DNA of 64,000 nt from Liolophura sinensis (Eukaryota; Mollusca; Polyplacophora; Chitonida; Chitonidae), in the NCBI RefSeq assembly GCF_032854445.1, contig NC_088305.1:13517606-13581605 (forward strand), in the 5' to 3' direction. The notes under the pieces are model-generated. The model worked only from the letters and a program-made list of their open reading frames with translations, had not been told where the DNA came from and did not search any database. The position numbers and the translations under genes were made by a program. Below are positions 13,273 to 26,300 of the stretch, in pieces (position 1 is the stretch's first letter; each line of letters begins with the position of its first letter).

Positions 13273-13605
13273 AGGAGTGAGTGAGTGCTTGGGGTTTAAC
13301 GTCGTACTCAACAATTTTTCAGTCATTTGACGACAAAGGAATCCTTAGGGTGTATGCAATGTGCCTCCTTGCTACAGGACGGATTTCCACCGCTCTATTA
13401 TCTAGTGCTGCTTCACTTAGACGCCGTACTGAAGGCAAGTAAAGCGCCCCGCCCGAGCCATTATAATGATACGGGTCAACCAGTTGTTGCACTATCCCCT
13501 TTATGCTGGACGCCAAGCGAGGAAGTCACAACTTCCTCTTTTAAAAGTCTTAGGTGTGAATCGACCCAGGAATGATCATGGATCTACCTGTCCCGAAGCC
13601 GACGC
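13273..13605 (-). repeat. Second tRNA-derived SINE family, near full length
   Basis: On the minus strand it has the B-box region (TCCTGGGTCGATTCACACC), CACTTCCTCGCTTGGCG, ACGGGTCAACC in complement, and ends GTTAAACCCCAAGCACTCAC. It shares its body with the copy at 44567-44892. Confidence 0.85.
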
Positions 13606-13616
13606 TCAACCAACTG

Positions 13617-13857
13617 TGCTATAAAGCGTAATGACCCAGGAGTCTCTCACCAATGTGGTCGCTGTGAGTTCAAGTCCAGCTCATGCCGGCTTCCTCTCCG
13701 GCCGTACGTGGGAAGGTCTGCCAGCAACTTGCGGATGGTCGTGGGTTTCCCCCGGGCTCTGCCCGGTTTCCACCCACCATAATGCTGGCCGCCGTCGTAT
13801 AAGTGAAATATTCTTGAGTACGGCGTAAAACACCAATCAAAAAAAAAAAAAAAAAAA
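13617..13857 (+). repeat. V-SINE copy, plus strand, poly(A)-rich end
   Basis: Lacks the first part of the head, then GCGTAATGACCCAGGAGTCT, B-box GTTCAAGTCC, GTGGGTTTCCCCCGGGCTCT and GTAAAACACCAATC followed by a run of A rather than AAATA repeats. Confidence 0.85.
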
Positions 13858-15797
13858 GAAAAATGTGCTATCCGGACCGGTAATGTAAAGAGAAAGAACC
13901 TATTCTGATGGTTAGCCGCCTATTACGACAAGCTTATCTGAATTATGACTGAGAACCTATACTTTCCACTCTATATACGTTCCACTTATTTTTATGAACG
14001 GGACATAGAAAGCTATTTTCAGAGGATTTATATCAAACGGTAAATATGCAAAACGTATGTATGGATCAAGCTGGTTTTCCACAGAAATCTGCACCTAATA
14101 TTTTATCCATATCGGGCAATATCACTCGACAGTTATTGCATGTCAACCGACTGATCAACGAAATTGCAAGACGTGAGTAACTTAAGCACAGCTGGTATTT
14201 GAACTTGTTCTGAGATTACGAAAAATAATCCTGTTTTTAAAAAATGTTATGAAACTCGGACGTTTTTTGAAGCAGTTATTGGTTACGTGGAAAGTAAAGA
14301 CCAGTGAAAATCAAGGACATTGTTAAATAGACACAACTTCACCGCAGAGCGGGCTTTGACACTACACACAAAATTGTATAAAAATGCACAATGTTTGAAG
14401 CAGTTATGTCACGAAATTTGTCATGAAAGGTCAAGTAATTGTACATTCTTGGATAAGAAAGTACAAGCAAGCTCGGAGGACTTTGTTATCCAGGATTGTA
14501 GTTACCAGATCTTTCTCCCGCTTAAACGGTTGCATTAGTGTTACATAAAAAACGATTTCTGTGCTACGCTGATACGAAGTGCACAAATAGAACGGGGCTG
14601 TGTTTTTGTGTTTTTGCTGATTCTTTATGTATGGCGGCATGGTCAAGATATTTTTGCCTGGACAATTCAGGAATTTAGGAAAGTATGGCTGCTGTTCTTT
14701 CCTGAGGGAAAATTACGGTTTCTGGATAGAGTTACGTCAAAACAACCGTTTATTAAAGCAGACATCCGGCTAGATTGGAAATTCATCTGTGGGGCCACCA
14801 AAAAATCTGGAAACAAAATTGCATCAAAGTCAGACAATATTTGAAGCAGTTACAGCACAGAAACCAACCATCAACAAGGATCACCTGAAGCGTTGAATAT
14901 GCAAAACATATGACTTTTCGCACAGATCCGAAGAGATTCAAACTTAATCTGAAGATCCTTAAAGTCAAACTGCACACTTAAGTTTTATAAAAACCGGATT
15001 GCCAATTCGTTAAATACGGATTGGGATACTTTCTGATATTCATCTCAGATCTCACATACTGACCCGTCAGCTACAGACCAGTCACAATCAACAATTCATT
15101 AAATATGGAAAACTTACCCAAGAATATGACTAGATTTCATACCTGATCGTAGGTCTCGCATACACGTGGGTTTCATGATTCTTCTGTAGTTATTTTATAT
15201 ATAGTATATAGTATGTTAGTATAGGCAGACATTTTGATCCAGAGGAAAGCAATATATCTGACAAACTACTTACCATGGAAAGATAGTTTTCAAAATATTA
15301 ATTTCTTAAAAAGGCATAAAAGCTATTAAGAATTTTAATTCTAAAACACATTTCCAAGCTTTTTCACGTGGAGTTTCTAGGCTGGCTGATTAGTGATTAG
15401 AGATTTCATATGCACCGGGACAAAACGTGAAAAAAATGCACGCAATTACTTCACTCTATACTCTCACTCCTCCTTAGATTAGTGATGAGTTCACATTCAC
15501 TCTTGGCGAGATAATTTGGAAATTCGATCTGGCTGGAATAAATATATAAAAAAGTAAATAAAACGTTACTTAAATATGTTTGAACAAGCCGTTTTGTTGG
15601 GGTGTTTTTTCAAGGCAAGGAGAGCCACAGTGGGAATATGGATCGTCCTGACTGACTGATTAATTGATTGACTGAATGATCGTTGTTCAGCCTGAGGAAT
15701 ATTTTATGCCATGGCGATCAGTTTTCAGGGTGGGGCAAACCAGCGATATTTGGCAAGTTAGGCCCATATGTATATAGCCTTCGTATGACTTGTAAGG
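13858..15797. other. No recognised gene
   Basis: AT-rich sequence. Short motifs such as GGAAATTCATC and TTGAAGCAGTTA recur (14275, 14395, 14840), hinting at an old dispersed repeat. No conserved coding signal. Confidence 0.4.
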
Positions 15798-16412
15798 TAT
15801 ATCGGGTGGGCATAAAAAAAAGGGCCGTACTTTGACACTCAATATCTCCGAAATCCTCTTATGTCAGCTTCTAAAAATTCGAACTCCAAAGCCATTATAT
15901 CCTAAGTATACAAACCAAATTTAAATTTCATCCTTTAAGATTCCTGCTCATGGGACCAAAATCAAAATAGAGTCAAAAACGCATGCTCATTTCAAAATGA
16001 TGTTCTACCTTTTTTCACTTGAAAATGTGATTCCTTGTCCGCCGCAGAGAAAACCATCTTGATGCAGCAAAACTTGTGTCTCTTGTGTCTGGCAGAAGGG
16101 TTTCTCTGACACAAGAGCCAGACATTTTTTCCAGACGACACTTGATTGACGCGTGTCACACAGGTGCAGCGCGCGCTCTACTCATGACACCTGACAGGTG
16201 ATGCAATGTGGATCACTGGAACGTTCATTTTTGAGGCTATGTTTTCATTTTAACCCTGTGTATAGACTACTCAAGCTATGGCCTTGAAAAATTATTAGTA
16301 TATTGACAAAATCATGCCATTTCAATGTCTAAAGTTTGAAAGGGTTTGAGCAAAGGAGAATGGGGCAATGCAGCATCAAAGTACGGCCCATTTTTTATGC
16401 CCACCCGATATA
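15798..16412. mobile_element. 615-bp MITE with long terminal inverted repeats
   Basis: The left end reads TATATCGGGTGGGCATAAAA then AAAAGGGCCGTACTTTGA. The right end is the reverse complement with small differences (TCAAAGTACGGCCCAT, then TTTTTTATGCCCACCCGATA, then TA). The ends are about 38 bp and begin with TATA, consistent with a TA target-site duplication as in Tc1/mariner-type elements. The interior has no transposase frame but includes a hairpin around TGTGTCTGGCAGAAGG. Non-autonomous. Confidence 0.88.
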
Positions 16413-16445
16413 GTGATGTATGAAGACTCCTCGAGCGGCACATGA

Positions 16446-16700
16446 GCGCCACCGTTGTCTGGTAGTCAGCGTGTTAACGCAGCGCAATGACTCAGGAACC
16501 TCCCACTATTGCGATCGTTGTGAGTTCAAGTCCAGCTTATGCTGATTTCCTCTCTGATTGCACATGGGTAGGTCTGCCAGCAACCGGCAAATGGTTCCTG
16601 CTCGATTTCCTCCAACAATAATGCTGGCCGCCGTCCTAGAAGAGAAATACTCTTTAGTACAGTGTAAAACACTAATCAAATAAATAAAGAAATAAACAAA
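16446..16700 (+). repeat. V-SINE copy, plus strand
   Basis: Degraded A-box region, CAGCGCAATGACTCAGGAAC, B-box GTTCAAGTCC, shortened core GATTTCCTCCAACAATAATG, end AACACTAATCAAATAAATAA. Confidence 0.8.
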
Positions 16701-17248
16701 GCTCCCTGCGATAAATTTGGATGGTTTCTCACACATAGTTGATAACACAAGGACACATGACAGTCTTAATGACGATGACAAAGCATAGACAAAAATTTCA
16801 ACTGAAAAAGACAAACTTGAGTTCATTTTTTTGTGAGTTAGAACAATGTCCTTTGTTTTTTTCCGAAAGTACACACTCGCAGCATAACTCAAACTGCACT
16901 GCGACAGCCATACAGAAGAGCGTCCCGCTCCTTAGCAAGATACCAGGGGTTCAATCCTGAGCTAAAACATACCTCAGCCTTTGGCCACACTGCTACATGT
17001 ACATACACTTTCCTGGGTTGTCGCTCAGCTATTTTTAACAGCGGATGCGTGGCTCTCTGCGCTTACTTAATATTACCGCTACCACTGGCAAATTTTGTAC
17101 AGAAACCTTGAAGAATGCCAAAGTCAGAGGCTCACGGTCGTGAGGCAGGAGGACTCCATCTTTGTTTCACCAGAGATTTTTGGACAAACATCGATCAGTG
17201 CAAAACAAGAAAAAAAAAAAGGCAAAACATCTCCATGGTTAACATCAG

Positions 17249-17254
17249 TTTATT
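17249..17254 (-). terminator. TYW4: Candidate polyadenylation signal of TYW4
   Basis: AATAAA on the minus strand (TTTATT on plus), 65 nt past the TYW4 stop codon. The position is plausible for a short 3' UTR. No transcript evidence is available from sequence alone. Confidence 0.55.
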
Positions 17255-17318
17255 TACAAATGATAATGTATATTTCATCCATAAATTAGTTTCATCATCC
17301 GTTGTGGCAACTCCGTGC

Positions 17319-20300
17319 CTAGCCCTGACTGTACCGCAGACATGGTCCAACGTCTAGAACCACTGGGGTAGTGTTGATGTGTGTGCCGAATGAGAAACAG
17401 TTGCCGCCACCCCCTATCACCATCAGCCGTGAGCTGTCCACCATTATACTGCTGTGCTTGTGGTACATCACCACATCCCTGCCATTCTTCTGCTGGAAAC
17501 AAGTTAAGAGTTCAAGTCAGAAACGGGCTAAGGACAAAGTACTGTTACAGTCACATAAGACGTTTGCAGACTGGTAGAGTGTATAGAAATTGCTACGTCG
17601 GTAGAATGTATAAAAATTGTTAAGGTGGTAGAGTGTAAAGAAGTTGTTAAGGCAGTAGAGTGTAAAGAAATTGTAAAGGTCATAGAAAGCATAAAAATTG
17701 TTAAGGTGGTAGAGTGTAAAGAAAGGTCATGGAAAGTATAGAAATTGTTAAGGTGGTGGCGTGTATGGAAGTTGTTTAAGGTGGTAGAAAGTTTAGAAAT
17801 TGTTATGGTATGTATGCTTGGAGTTTAACATCGTACTTAACAATCCTTCAGTCATGTGACAACATCATTAAGTGTGTGCCAATGTATTGTGCCTTCTTGT
17901 GGCAAAGCGAGTCTATGCCGCCAAAGTGCTGCCACCACTCGAGCTCCATGCTGAAGACACCAAACACTGCACCTCAACCAGTCACATTACACTGACACCG
18001 GGCTAACCAGTCCTACCTTCTTGCTCTAACGTCTCAGTTCTGAGCACCAAGCGCATCAGCAGAAAGTACCATTTTTAAAGTCTTTTCTATGACCCCGACC
18101 CTCATTTGATCCCGAGGTCTACCGACTATGGAAATTGTTAGGTGGTAGAATTCATAGACATGGTTAAGCTGGTAGATTGTATAAAATTTGCTAAGGTAAA
18201 TTGGTAATCTGATGGAATGTTTAGAAACTGAAGATGGTGGAGTGTAATAGAAATTGTTAATATAGTAGAGTGTATAGAAATTGTTATGGTGATAGAATGT
18301 ACAGAAACTGTTAAATCTGTAGATTGTATAGAAACTGTTAAGATGGTAGAATGTATAGAAATCTGTATTATGTCACTGCAAGATACTTCAGTGGTGGCAG
18401 CACCTTGGCGGCACGGAAGATGTAGTATGTATGTGCACACACCTAATGCCTCCTCGTTGTCGTATGATTGAAAAGAGTATGACGCAAAATACTAAAAATA
18501 CATACATACACATACAAATGTACATACGGGCAAATCAAACTCCTCACAGTGTCCAGTCAGCAGATTGACAACTGCCAGTCCAGGAGGGGAGTGGTCAAGA
18601 TTAACTCCGCCCACCAAGATGAGAAAATCCTCAACAACATGACAAGTGTGAGAGTATCTGAAATGTGACAGAACAATGATTTTGAGAAAACAACTCATTA
18701 ACACATTCGGCAATGTACACTTCTTCAGTGTACCAGGCACTGAATTAAATGGGATTTAATTTAATAAATATAACTGGAGTCAAGCAGTTAACTGACAATG
18801 AGATGAACTATCAGATAGACAAGAATGTACAACTAAATTTGTTTCATTTTGAGCGACATTTGGTTTCTTTTGTGTGGAGTCACTCACTGTGGACAGAAAT
18901 AATTGATTTGGGATTGCTAAACATACCAAACGGATGAATGTCACAAACAAATTGTCTGCCATGGTGAATCAGAAATATATTATTGAATGGGTGCCAACTG
19001 TGGCTATAAGTGGTTAAAGTGATAGCCATTGAGTCAATAGGACACACAAGTTTTTTACATTTCACAGCTCTCACAGTTTGTGGTCAACCATGCTTGTGTT
19101 GCTCTTTGCACTTTATTGTTTAGTGAAAGCCACTTGTCCTCACATACTTGAAAATTCGCCAGACACCCACTCATAATAATGACTCTCCATGAGATGGCTG
19201 AAATATTGCCGATGTGGCGTTAAGCCATAATCAATCAATCACCCATTCATTCATAATACTGACTGCCTTGGTGTAAGAGAAAACTTCCTCAGTATGGCGT
19301 CGAACAACATTCAAATAAACATGTACACATTCTTGAATATAGTGTTTAACACTAATAAAATAAATAGATGAACAAAGCATGGGTGCCCCTGTCTCCGTCT
19401 AGTTTCCTCCCAGCGTAATGCTGCTCATTGGTGTGTATTTATTTATTTGATTGGTGTTTTACGCCGTACTCAAGAATATTTCACTTATACGATGGCGGCC
19501 TGTATTATGTGGAGGGAAACCAGGCAGAGCCTGGGGGAAACCCATGGCCATCCGCACTTAGCTGGCAGACCCTCCCACATACAGCCGGAGATAAAATAAA
19601 TAAATAACATGGTCAGGCTAAGCTTTCAGCCACACAGTGGAATACTAACCTTGGCTTCAGATGTCCTGTGAGCTTCAGCTCTACCCAGTGCTGCTCCTCT
19701 ACATTCAGCAGGTGGATGGAATTCAAGGGCAATAACTCCTGATCCACTCCTCCTGCAATCACCATCTGACCATTCCACAAGGCTGCAGTGTGAGAATGGC
19801 GTGAGCCTGGACACTGTCCTAAGGCTGAAATCTGCAGGAAAACATGTGCATTACTTTGGGAAACTCTGAAAATGCTCTAACAGACTACAAGCATGGAGAA
19901 ATGAAGGCATAGATGAGCTGGGCCCAGATGATCAGACGTGGATTAGCAGCTAAGCCCTAGAAGTATTAACTTTAGCTCAGACTAGTCCAATTGGTTTTGC
20001 AATGGACTAAGACTGGTATTATGATGTATGTCTAGCTTAACTTTTAATAAACCTTTGAAAAACTGGCCCCTGGACATAATAGGACTGATGTGGGACTACA
20101 TGTGTCCTGCAGGATGGTCCCCAACAAATGTAGTACTGGAGAAAGTGGGCACCAATGGTATGAAAACACAGCATTTTTTGGCACTGTTTTCTCACATAAA
20201 TGCATTTCCCACTGGTTTCACGAAAAGGCGATTCTCACTTATCTTGTTGTTGAAAACTGCCTGTATACCGAATTTAACTTTAAGCCAAGTGCTCAGTTTT

Positions 20301-23300
20301 GTACTTGGCCCAAAAATTATTGTGTAACAGTATATTAAATATTACCTAAATCTGCTGCCATTCCATCTAATCTCTGTACAACTGAATTAGTTGCTGAAGT
20401 GTGGTAAATTTGTAAATTTATAATATGACCTACCAGTAATACAAGTTTTAGTTAATACACATTTGAACAACTGGGATGAACAGACAACATATGGAAGGAT
20501 GGAAGAATGGATGGATGGACAGACAACAGATGGAAGGATGGATGGATGGGTGGATGGATGGATGGATGGACAGACAACAGATGGAAGGATGGATGGATGA
20601 ACACACAACAGATGGAAGGATGGATGGATGGATGGACACACAACTGATGGAAGGATGGATGGATGGACAGACAACAGATGGAAAGACGGATGGATGGACA
20701 GACAACAGATGGAAGGATGGATGGACAGACAACAGATGGAAGAATGTATAGATGGACAGACAACAGATGGAAGGATGGATGGATGGACAGAAAACATATG
20801 GAAGGATGGATGGATGGATGGATGGATGGATGGACACACTGAAGTATGGAAAGCCACAAGTTATTCATGAAAGGACCCAACACAAACTTTATGTCACAAC
20901 ACCTGAAATGTGTGCTACACACTGTATTACTTCACTCCTGCCCGACATTTTTTGGAAACAATTCCTCACAGTAAAAAGTCCCCCAGCTTACCTGTGACCA
21001 TGTGTGTGAGCTTAAGTCATACACCAGACACTCCCCCAGGACTGGACTTGTCTCATTCCTTCCTCCATATACATACACTGGGAATGAAAGATAAAGTTCA
21101 AGCATTTTTAGGGTTTTCATCCTGTACTGGAGCACAAAATGATATGAGAGTAATGTTTATGTAAATTTCACTGTCAAACAATACCGAATGGTTGTGAACT
21201 GTGCACAGCTGTTTTTAACAGAAAGGTCCAAAAAGTGAACAGTACTGTGTAGCAGATGCCTGGTTGTGTGTGGAAATATCACAATGATGACAATTTTACT
21301 AATTACAAAAATCTGAAAACAAAAAAAAAAAACTCTGAAAGTTGCACAGTATGTTGGTAATTAAATTTTTTACAGCCTATTTTTTATCATCGGATATTTG
21401 CCTAAAAACACTCTGAAGTATAAGAAGCAATTGGGTTTTACTAAGCAGCACTGATTTTCTCACATTTCACTAATTTTACAACACACCTTTAGATCTGTGC
21501 GTAACTGCAGTGTGACGCCAGCGGCCATTTTCCATGTTTCCTTGGTAACTGACAATCAAGCCTGGCTCTATACTCTGGGAACTCATAAGCCTATCATCCA
21601 AATGATCCGGAACTTCCTTTAGATTCACATTCTCGGAACCTTCTCTTGAATCCGCTGTCGTATCACGTGGTTTGTGTACATCATAGGCACTCGCAGCACA
21701 ACGGTGACCCTGCGCAAGCGTCAACTCAAGCTTAGTGATCTGTGTGTTACATTTCACTGGAGAGTGACGCCCACCCAAGAGCAGAATAGACCCTTCCGTT
21801 TCCAAGGCAACCAGAGTATGGTGAAGCACATCTAATTTAAAATCACCTGAAAAATTAAAACAAATTCACCTGATGATTGTACTGAACTGTTTTATTTTTC
21901 CTCAAGAACAAATCCAGATTATTGGCTACAGAAGGTTGTATATAACAGCACAATCAATCACTCATTCAACCATATGATCAGACTAATCTACATGCAGGCT
22001 GTATTTTGCATAAATGAAATATCTGATCTGTGAAGTTTTACACCCAATGGCATTATTATCTCACCAAAAACAATTATTAACAGCTAAATTATTTATTTTT
22101 TTGATTGGTGTTTTCACAGCGCACTCAGGAATAGTTCATATGATGACATTATGGTAGGTGGAAACTGGGCAGAGCCCAGGGGAACCCACGGCCATCCACA
22201 AGTTGCTTCCCACATATTTATTTATTTATTTGATTGGTGTTATATGCCGTACTCAAGAATATTCCACTTATACGACGACGGCGGCCAGCATTATGGTGGG
22301 AGGAAACCGGGTAGAGCCTGAGGGAAACCCACGACCTTCCGCAGTTTGCTGGAAGACCTTCGCTTCCCACATATGGCCTGGAGTTAAACTCACAGTGAGC
22401 GCATTGATGAGAGGCTCCTGGGTCATTGCGCTGCACTGGCGAGCTAACCATCTCCGCTTCCCAACAACTAAATTAAAATATACATGCACTCTTTTAGCCC
22501 AATTTATGCTAATGAATCAATGTAGGTAGAGGCAACAGGTTAAAAATTGATCTCTTACTCAAAATTTACCTGGCATTGCCACATCAACACTTTTCCCAGT
22601 CAAAATATCAGTCACAACTCCATTCTGCAGACGACAATGTTTGTTGGCATGGTTACCAAACCCCCCAATTGTCACAATATGGTGTCCAATTAAAACACTG
22701 GAGTGACCGAATCGCTGAAGCAGGCAGCTGCTTGGATTAATGGTCTGTTCATCAGAAAATGAGACAAGCTTAGGTTGAGGTTTGCACACTGTTGGTCTAG
22801 AAATTGTCTCACACTGAATTTTCTCACAGGTGTCTGATCCTTTATGGTCTGTCTCACAGGAAATAATCTCACCAGTATTTGTCTTGCCCAGATTTGTCTC
22901 GCATGAATCGGCTTCACACAGATTTGTACCAAAGTGAGACGCATCAGAGATGTCTCTTCTAACTTTTTCCAAAGTAGATTCCGTTTCCAAGAAACCTGAA
23001 TCTTTTTTCTCTGCAGAACCTAACAAACAAAGTTCACTTTTAAAATCCCCTTTCCCCCCCAAATTTTCCCCACCACCTGATAGTACATCTCTGGGTGACT
23101 GACAAATATCTGTGTCACCTCTATCACATGACTTACTGGAATGTCCGCCATGTAAACATGTTGATTTAATAGAAAAATACTTCTGCGGTTGTGGTACTGG
23201 TCTGATATTCAATAACTTGACATCATCTGACCTTGGCTCACACAACTGACCATCAATATCACCACTAGCTCCAGGCTTTGAATTTATAACGCATAGAAGC

Positions 23301-26300
23301 CTGGTACGGTTGTCGTTGTTGTAAGCACACAGCACCATGTAATGAGCGCACTTCAGATGCCATTCCTCGTACTCATCGAATGGCTCAAGGTCACAGATTC
23401 TCCTTCTTTCCTCCTGTGTCACCAAACAACGGTAAAACTGGTTCATGTCTAAAGCTTCTCCTCTTTCCCAGCCCTGGATCAACATACAAAATACACGCAT
23501 TTTTCCAGGTGATTTTTTCTAAATCTGTGGTCACGCCTTTCCAGATGAAATTCATATAAAAAATGTTAACACAGACAAATCTGAGCGAGCTTCTGAACCT
23601 AGCTTAGATAAAAATAAGCCAAAGCTAAAGGACTGATCAGTTGTCACAACATCTATTCTTTAGTCAAAAAATAGGATTTATTTATTATTTATTTGAGAGG
23701 CTTCTGGGTCATTATGCTGCGCTAGCACGCTAACCAACTGAGCCACGGAGGCCCCCTAAAAAATAGGAGTTATACCGGATAAAACATCACATTCACATAC
23801 AATTCTGAATGCTCAAAGAAAAACTTTAATTTGTCTGGAGTTCAGAATGAAATAAATTAAGTACTACAGAGTATGCCTTCATACAGATGTAGTCTGGTTA
23901 TGGTCTACTCTGGCTGTCTTTATACTTACAGCCTGATTGAAGCGCTCCAGCTGTGACTGTTGTGTGGGATAGGTATGTATACACTGGAGAGGGGAGCCGA
24001 TCTTAGTGAAGTGATTCACCCTACAAATGCACAGACCATACAATATAACCTAATTTTAAACCTTTTCAGGCAACTCTGCATCCAATGTTGAAACATTGCA
24101 AGAGGACTATAGGGTGCTTAGAAATAATTTTCTAAGTTTCATGAAGCCTATGTTCCATGTCATTTTCATAATAACTGCATGCATAAATTCCACTTGAAAA
24201 AAGTGTACAGTACTCAGTAATCTCATAAACTGTGTGAGATAAGGTGGAAGTTAAGCCAACTTTCTGTGAATAGGGACTTGGAGCTCTGGTTGTGGAGGGG
24301 GTTGGGGGAACCTTTAATGGCTATGGGTCTGACATGTAGACTAACATAAATTAAAATCACATTTTACTCACATGACTTGTCCAAAAGCATCATCTGGATT
24401 AATCTTAAATAAAAAAAAAACAAAAAAACAGAACAAACAGAAATTAAACACATGACAAGTTGTCTCCCCTTACACAACATTCCAATGGTTCTATATCTAT
24501 TTTGGTCTTTGTTGGATAACTCAGTTTTTTCTCAACTGTTACCATCAAAGTAACTAATGTATGAAATAATCTGAGACAGAAGTTTCAGTCATGTGATCTG
24601 AAAATGGTGGCATCAATGTTTGCATGCTGTTGATGCACCAGTCACATTTCCGCTTGTCTTCTATAAAGAGTCAAAATAATACATGGCAATCCAGAAGAAA
24701 AAAAAGATTGTCAAGCTAGTAAGAAAAATTTATTTCATTGGTGTTTTAGGCCATACTCAAGAATATTTCCCTTATATGACAGTGGCAAGCGTTACGGTGA
24801 AAGGAAACTGGGCAGAGCCTGAGAGAAAATCCACAACCATCCGTAGGTTGCTGACAGATCTTTTCACGTATGGTCAGAGAGGGAGCCAGCATGAGCTGGA
24901 CTCACAGCAACTGTGTTGGTGACAGGCTCCTGGGTCATTGCACAGTACTGAGATGCAAGCCATCTTGGCCATTCAAGCCCCTTAGTAAGAATAATTTATT
25001 TATTTATTTATTTATTTATTTGATTTGTGTTTTACGTTGTACTCAAGAATATTTCTCTTATATGATGGCAGCCAGCATTAGGTTGGGAGGAAACCGGGCA
25101 GAGCCCAGGGAAAACCCATGACCATCTGCAGGTTGCTGCAGACCTTCCCACGTACGGCCGGAAAGGAAGCCAGCATAAGCTGGACTTGAACTCACAGTGG
25201 CCGCATAGTAAGAATAATAAATTATCTATAGAAAGCCATTATTAAATAGGGTCTCTCCTCATGAATGAGTTAGCCATTCAATCATGCACGTGTACTTATT
25301 TTTGATGATAAACCATCTCATTGCATGTGATATAGGTTAATGATATGTAAATTAGGATAATCATACTTGCAAACTGCTTACCTGTTCATATAACACAAAC
25401 GTAGCAAAGCCAAATGTCTCATTTGCCCATTTGATGATTTTGGTGGAGCTGAAAAAAGCACAAGAAAGAATGAATTTATTCTTTTATGATTAATAACTGC
25501 AATAATACATGTACAACAGTAACAGGCACAGCAAGGAATGCAATAATGTCAACTTGTCCCTGTGGGTAAACAGACAGTGACCACTGATAGCTCCAGCTCA
25601 TCAATAAAAACAAACTGATTTATTTATTTATTTGATCGGTGTTTTACGCCGTACTCAAGAATATTTCACTTATACGCCGGCGGCAAGCATTATGGTGGGA
25701 GGAAATTGGGCAGAGCCTGGGGGAAACCCACGACCATCTGCAGGTTGCTGACAGACCTTCCCACGTACAGCCGGAGAGGAAGCCAGCATGAGCTGGATTT
25801 GAACTGACAGCGACCGCATTGGTGAGAGACTCCTGGGTCATTACGCTGTGCTAGCGCGCTAACCAACTGAGCCACGGAGGCCCACCACAAACTGCTTTGC
25901 AAGTCACACCTGATTTCCAGACCTAAGCTAAACAAAAACAAAAGCTAAAATATGAAGTAAGATTCCCTCAGACAACTGAAAACTATGCCTAAAATACAGT
26001 ATCTTTTTAGATATTTTGAAGAGTGCTCTAAACAGTCAAATGTTTGAATTTTATGGTGGGGCTTTCTGACCATATTCACAGACCGGGTTTAGGAACTTTG
26101 ACATCATATTGTCTTTTTTCCATATGTTCACCATAAGGACAGAATTGTTGAGAACATTATTTCAGTAATCTTTCACTAATGCAGAAATTACATTTAATGT
26201 CGTGTTTACAGTTAGAAAAGCTTCCTTTGATGTCAGAGTTCCTAAACTCTGGCAACATGGTTCATAAAACCCAGCTTAGCATTTGAACATTTGAATAAGT

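Noticed and set aside
20387-20922. 156-codon His/Pro/Ser-rich frames
   Set aside because: Translation of GGATGG-type repeats; all frames are similarly open.
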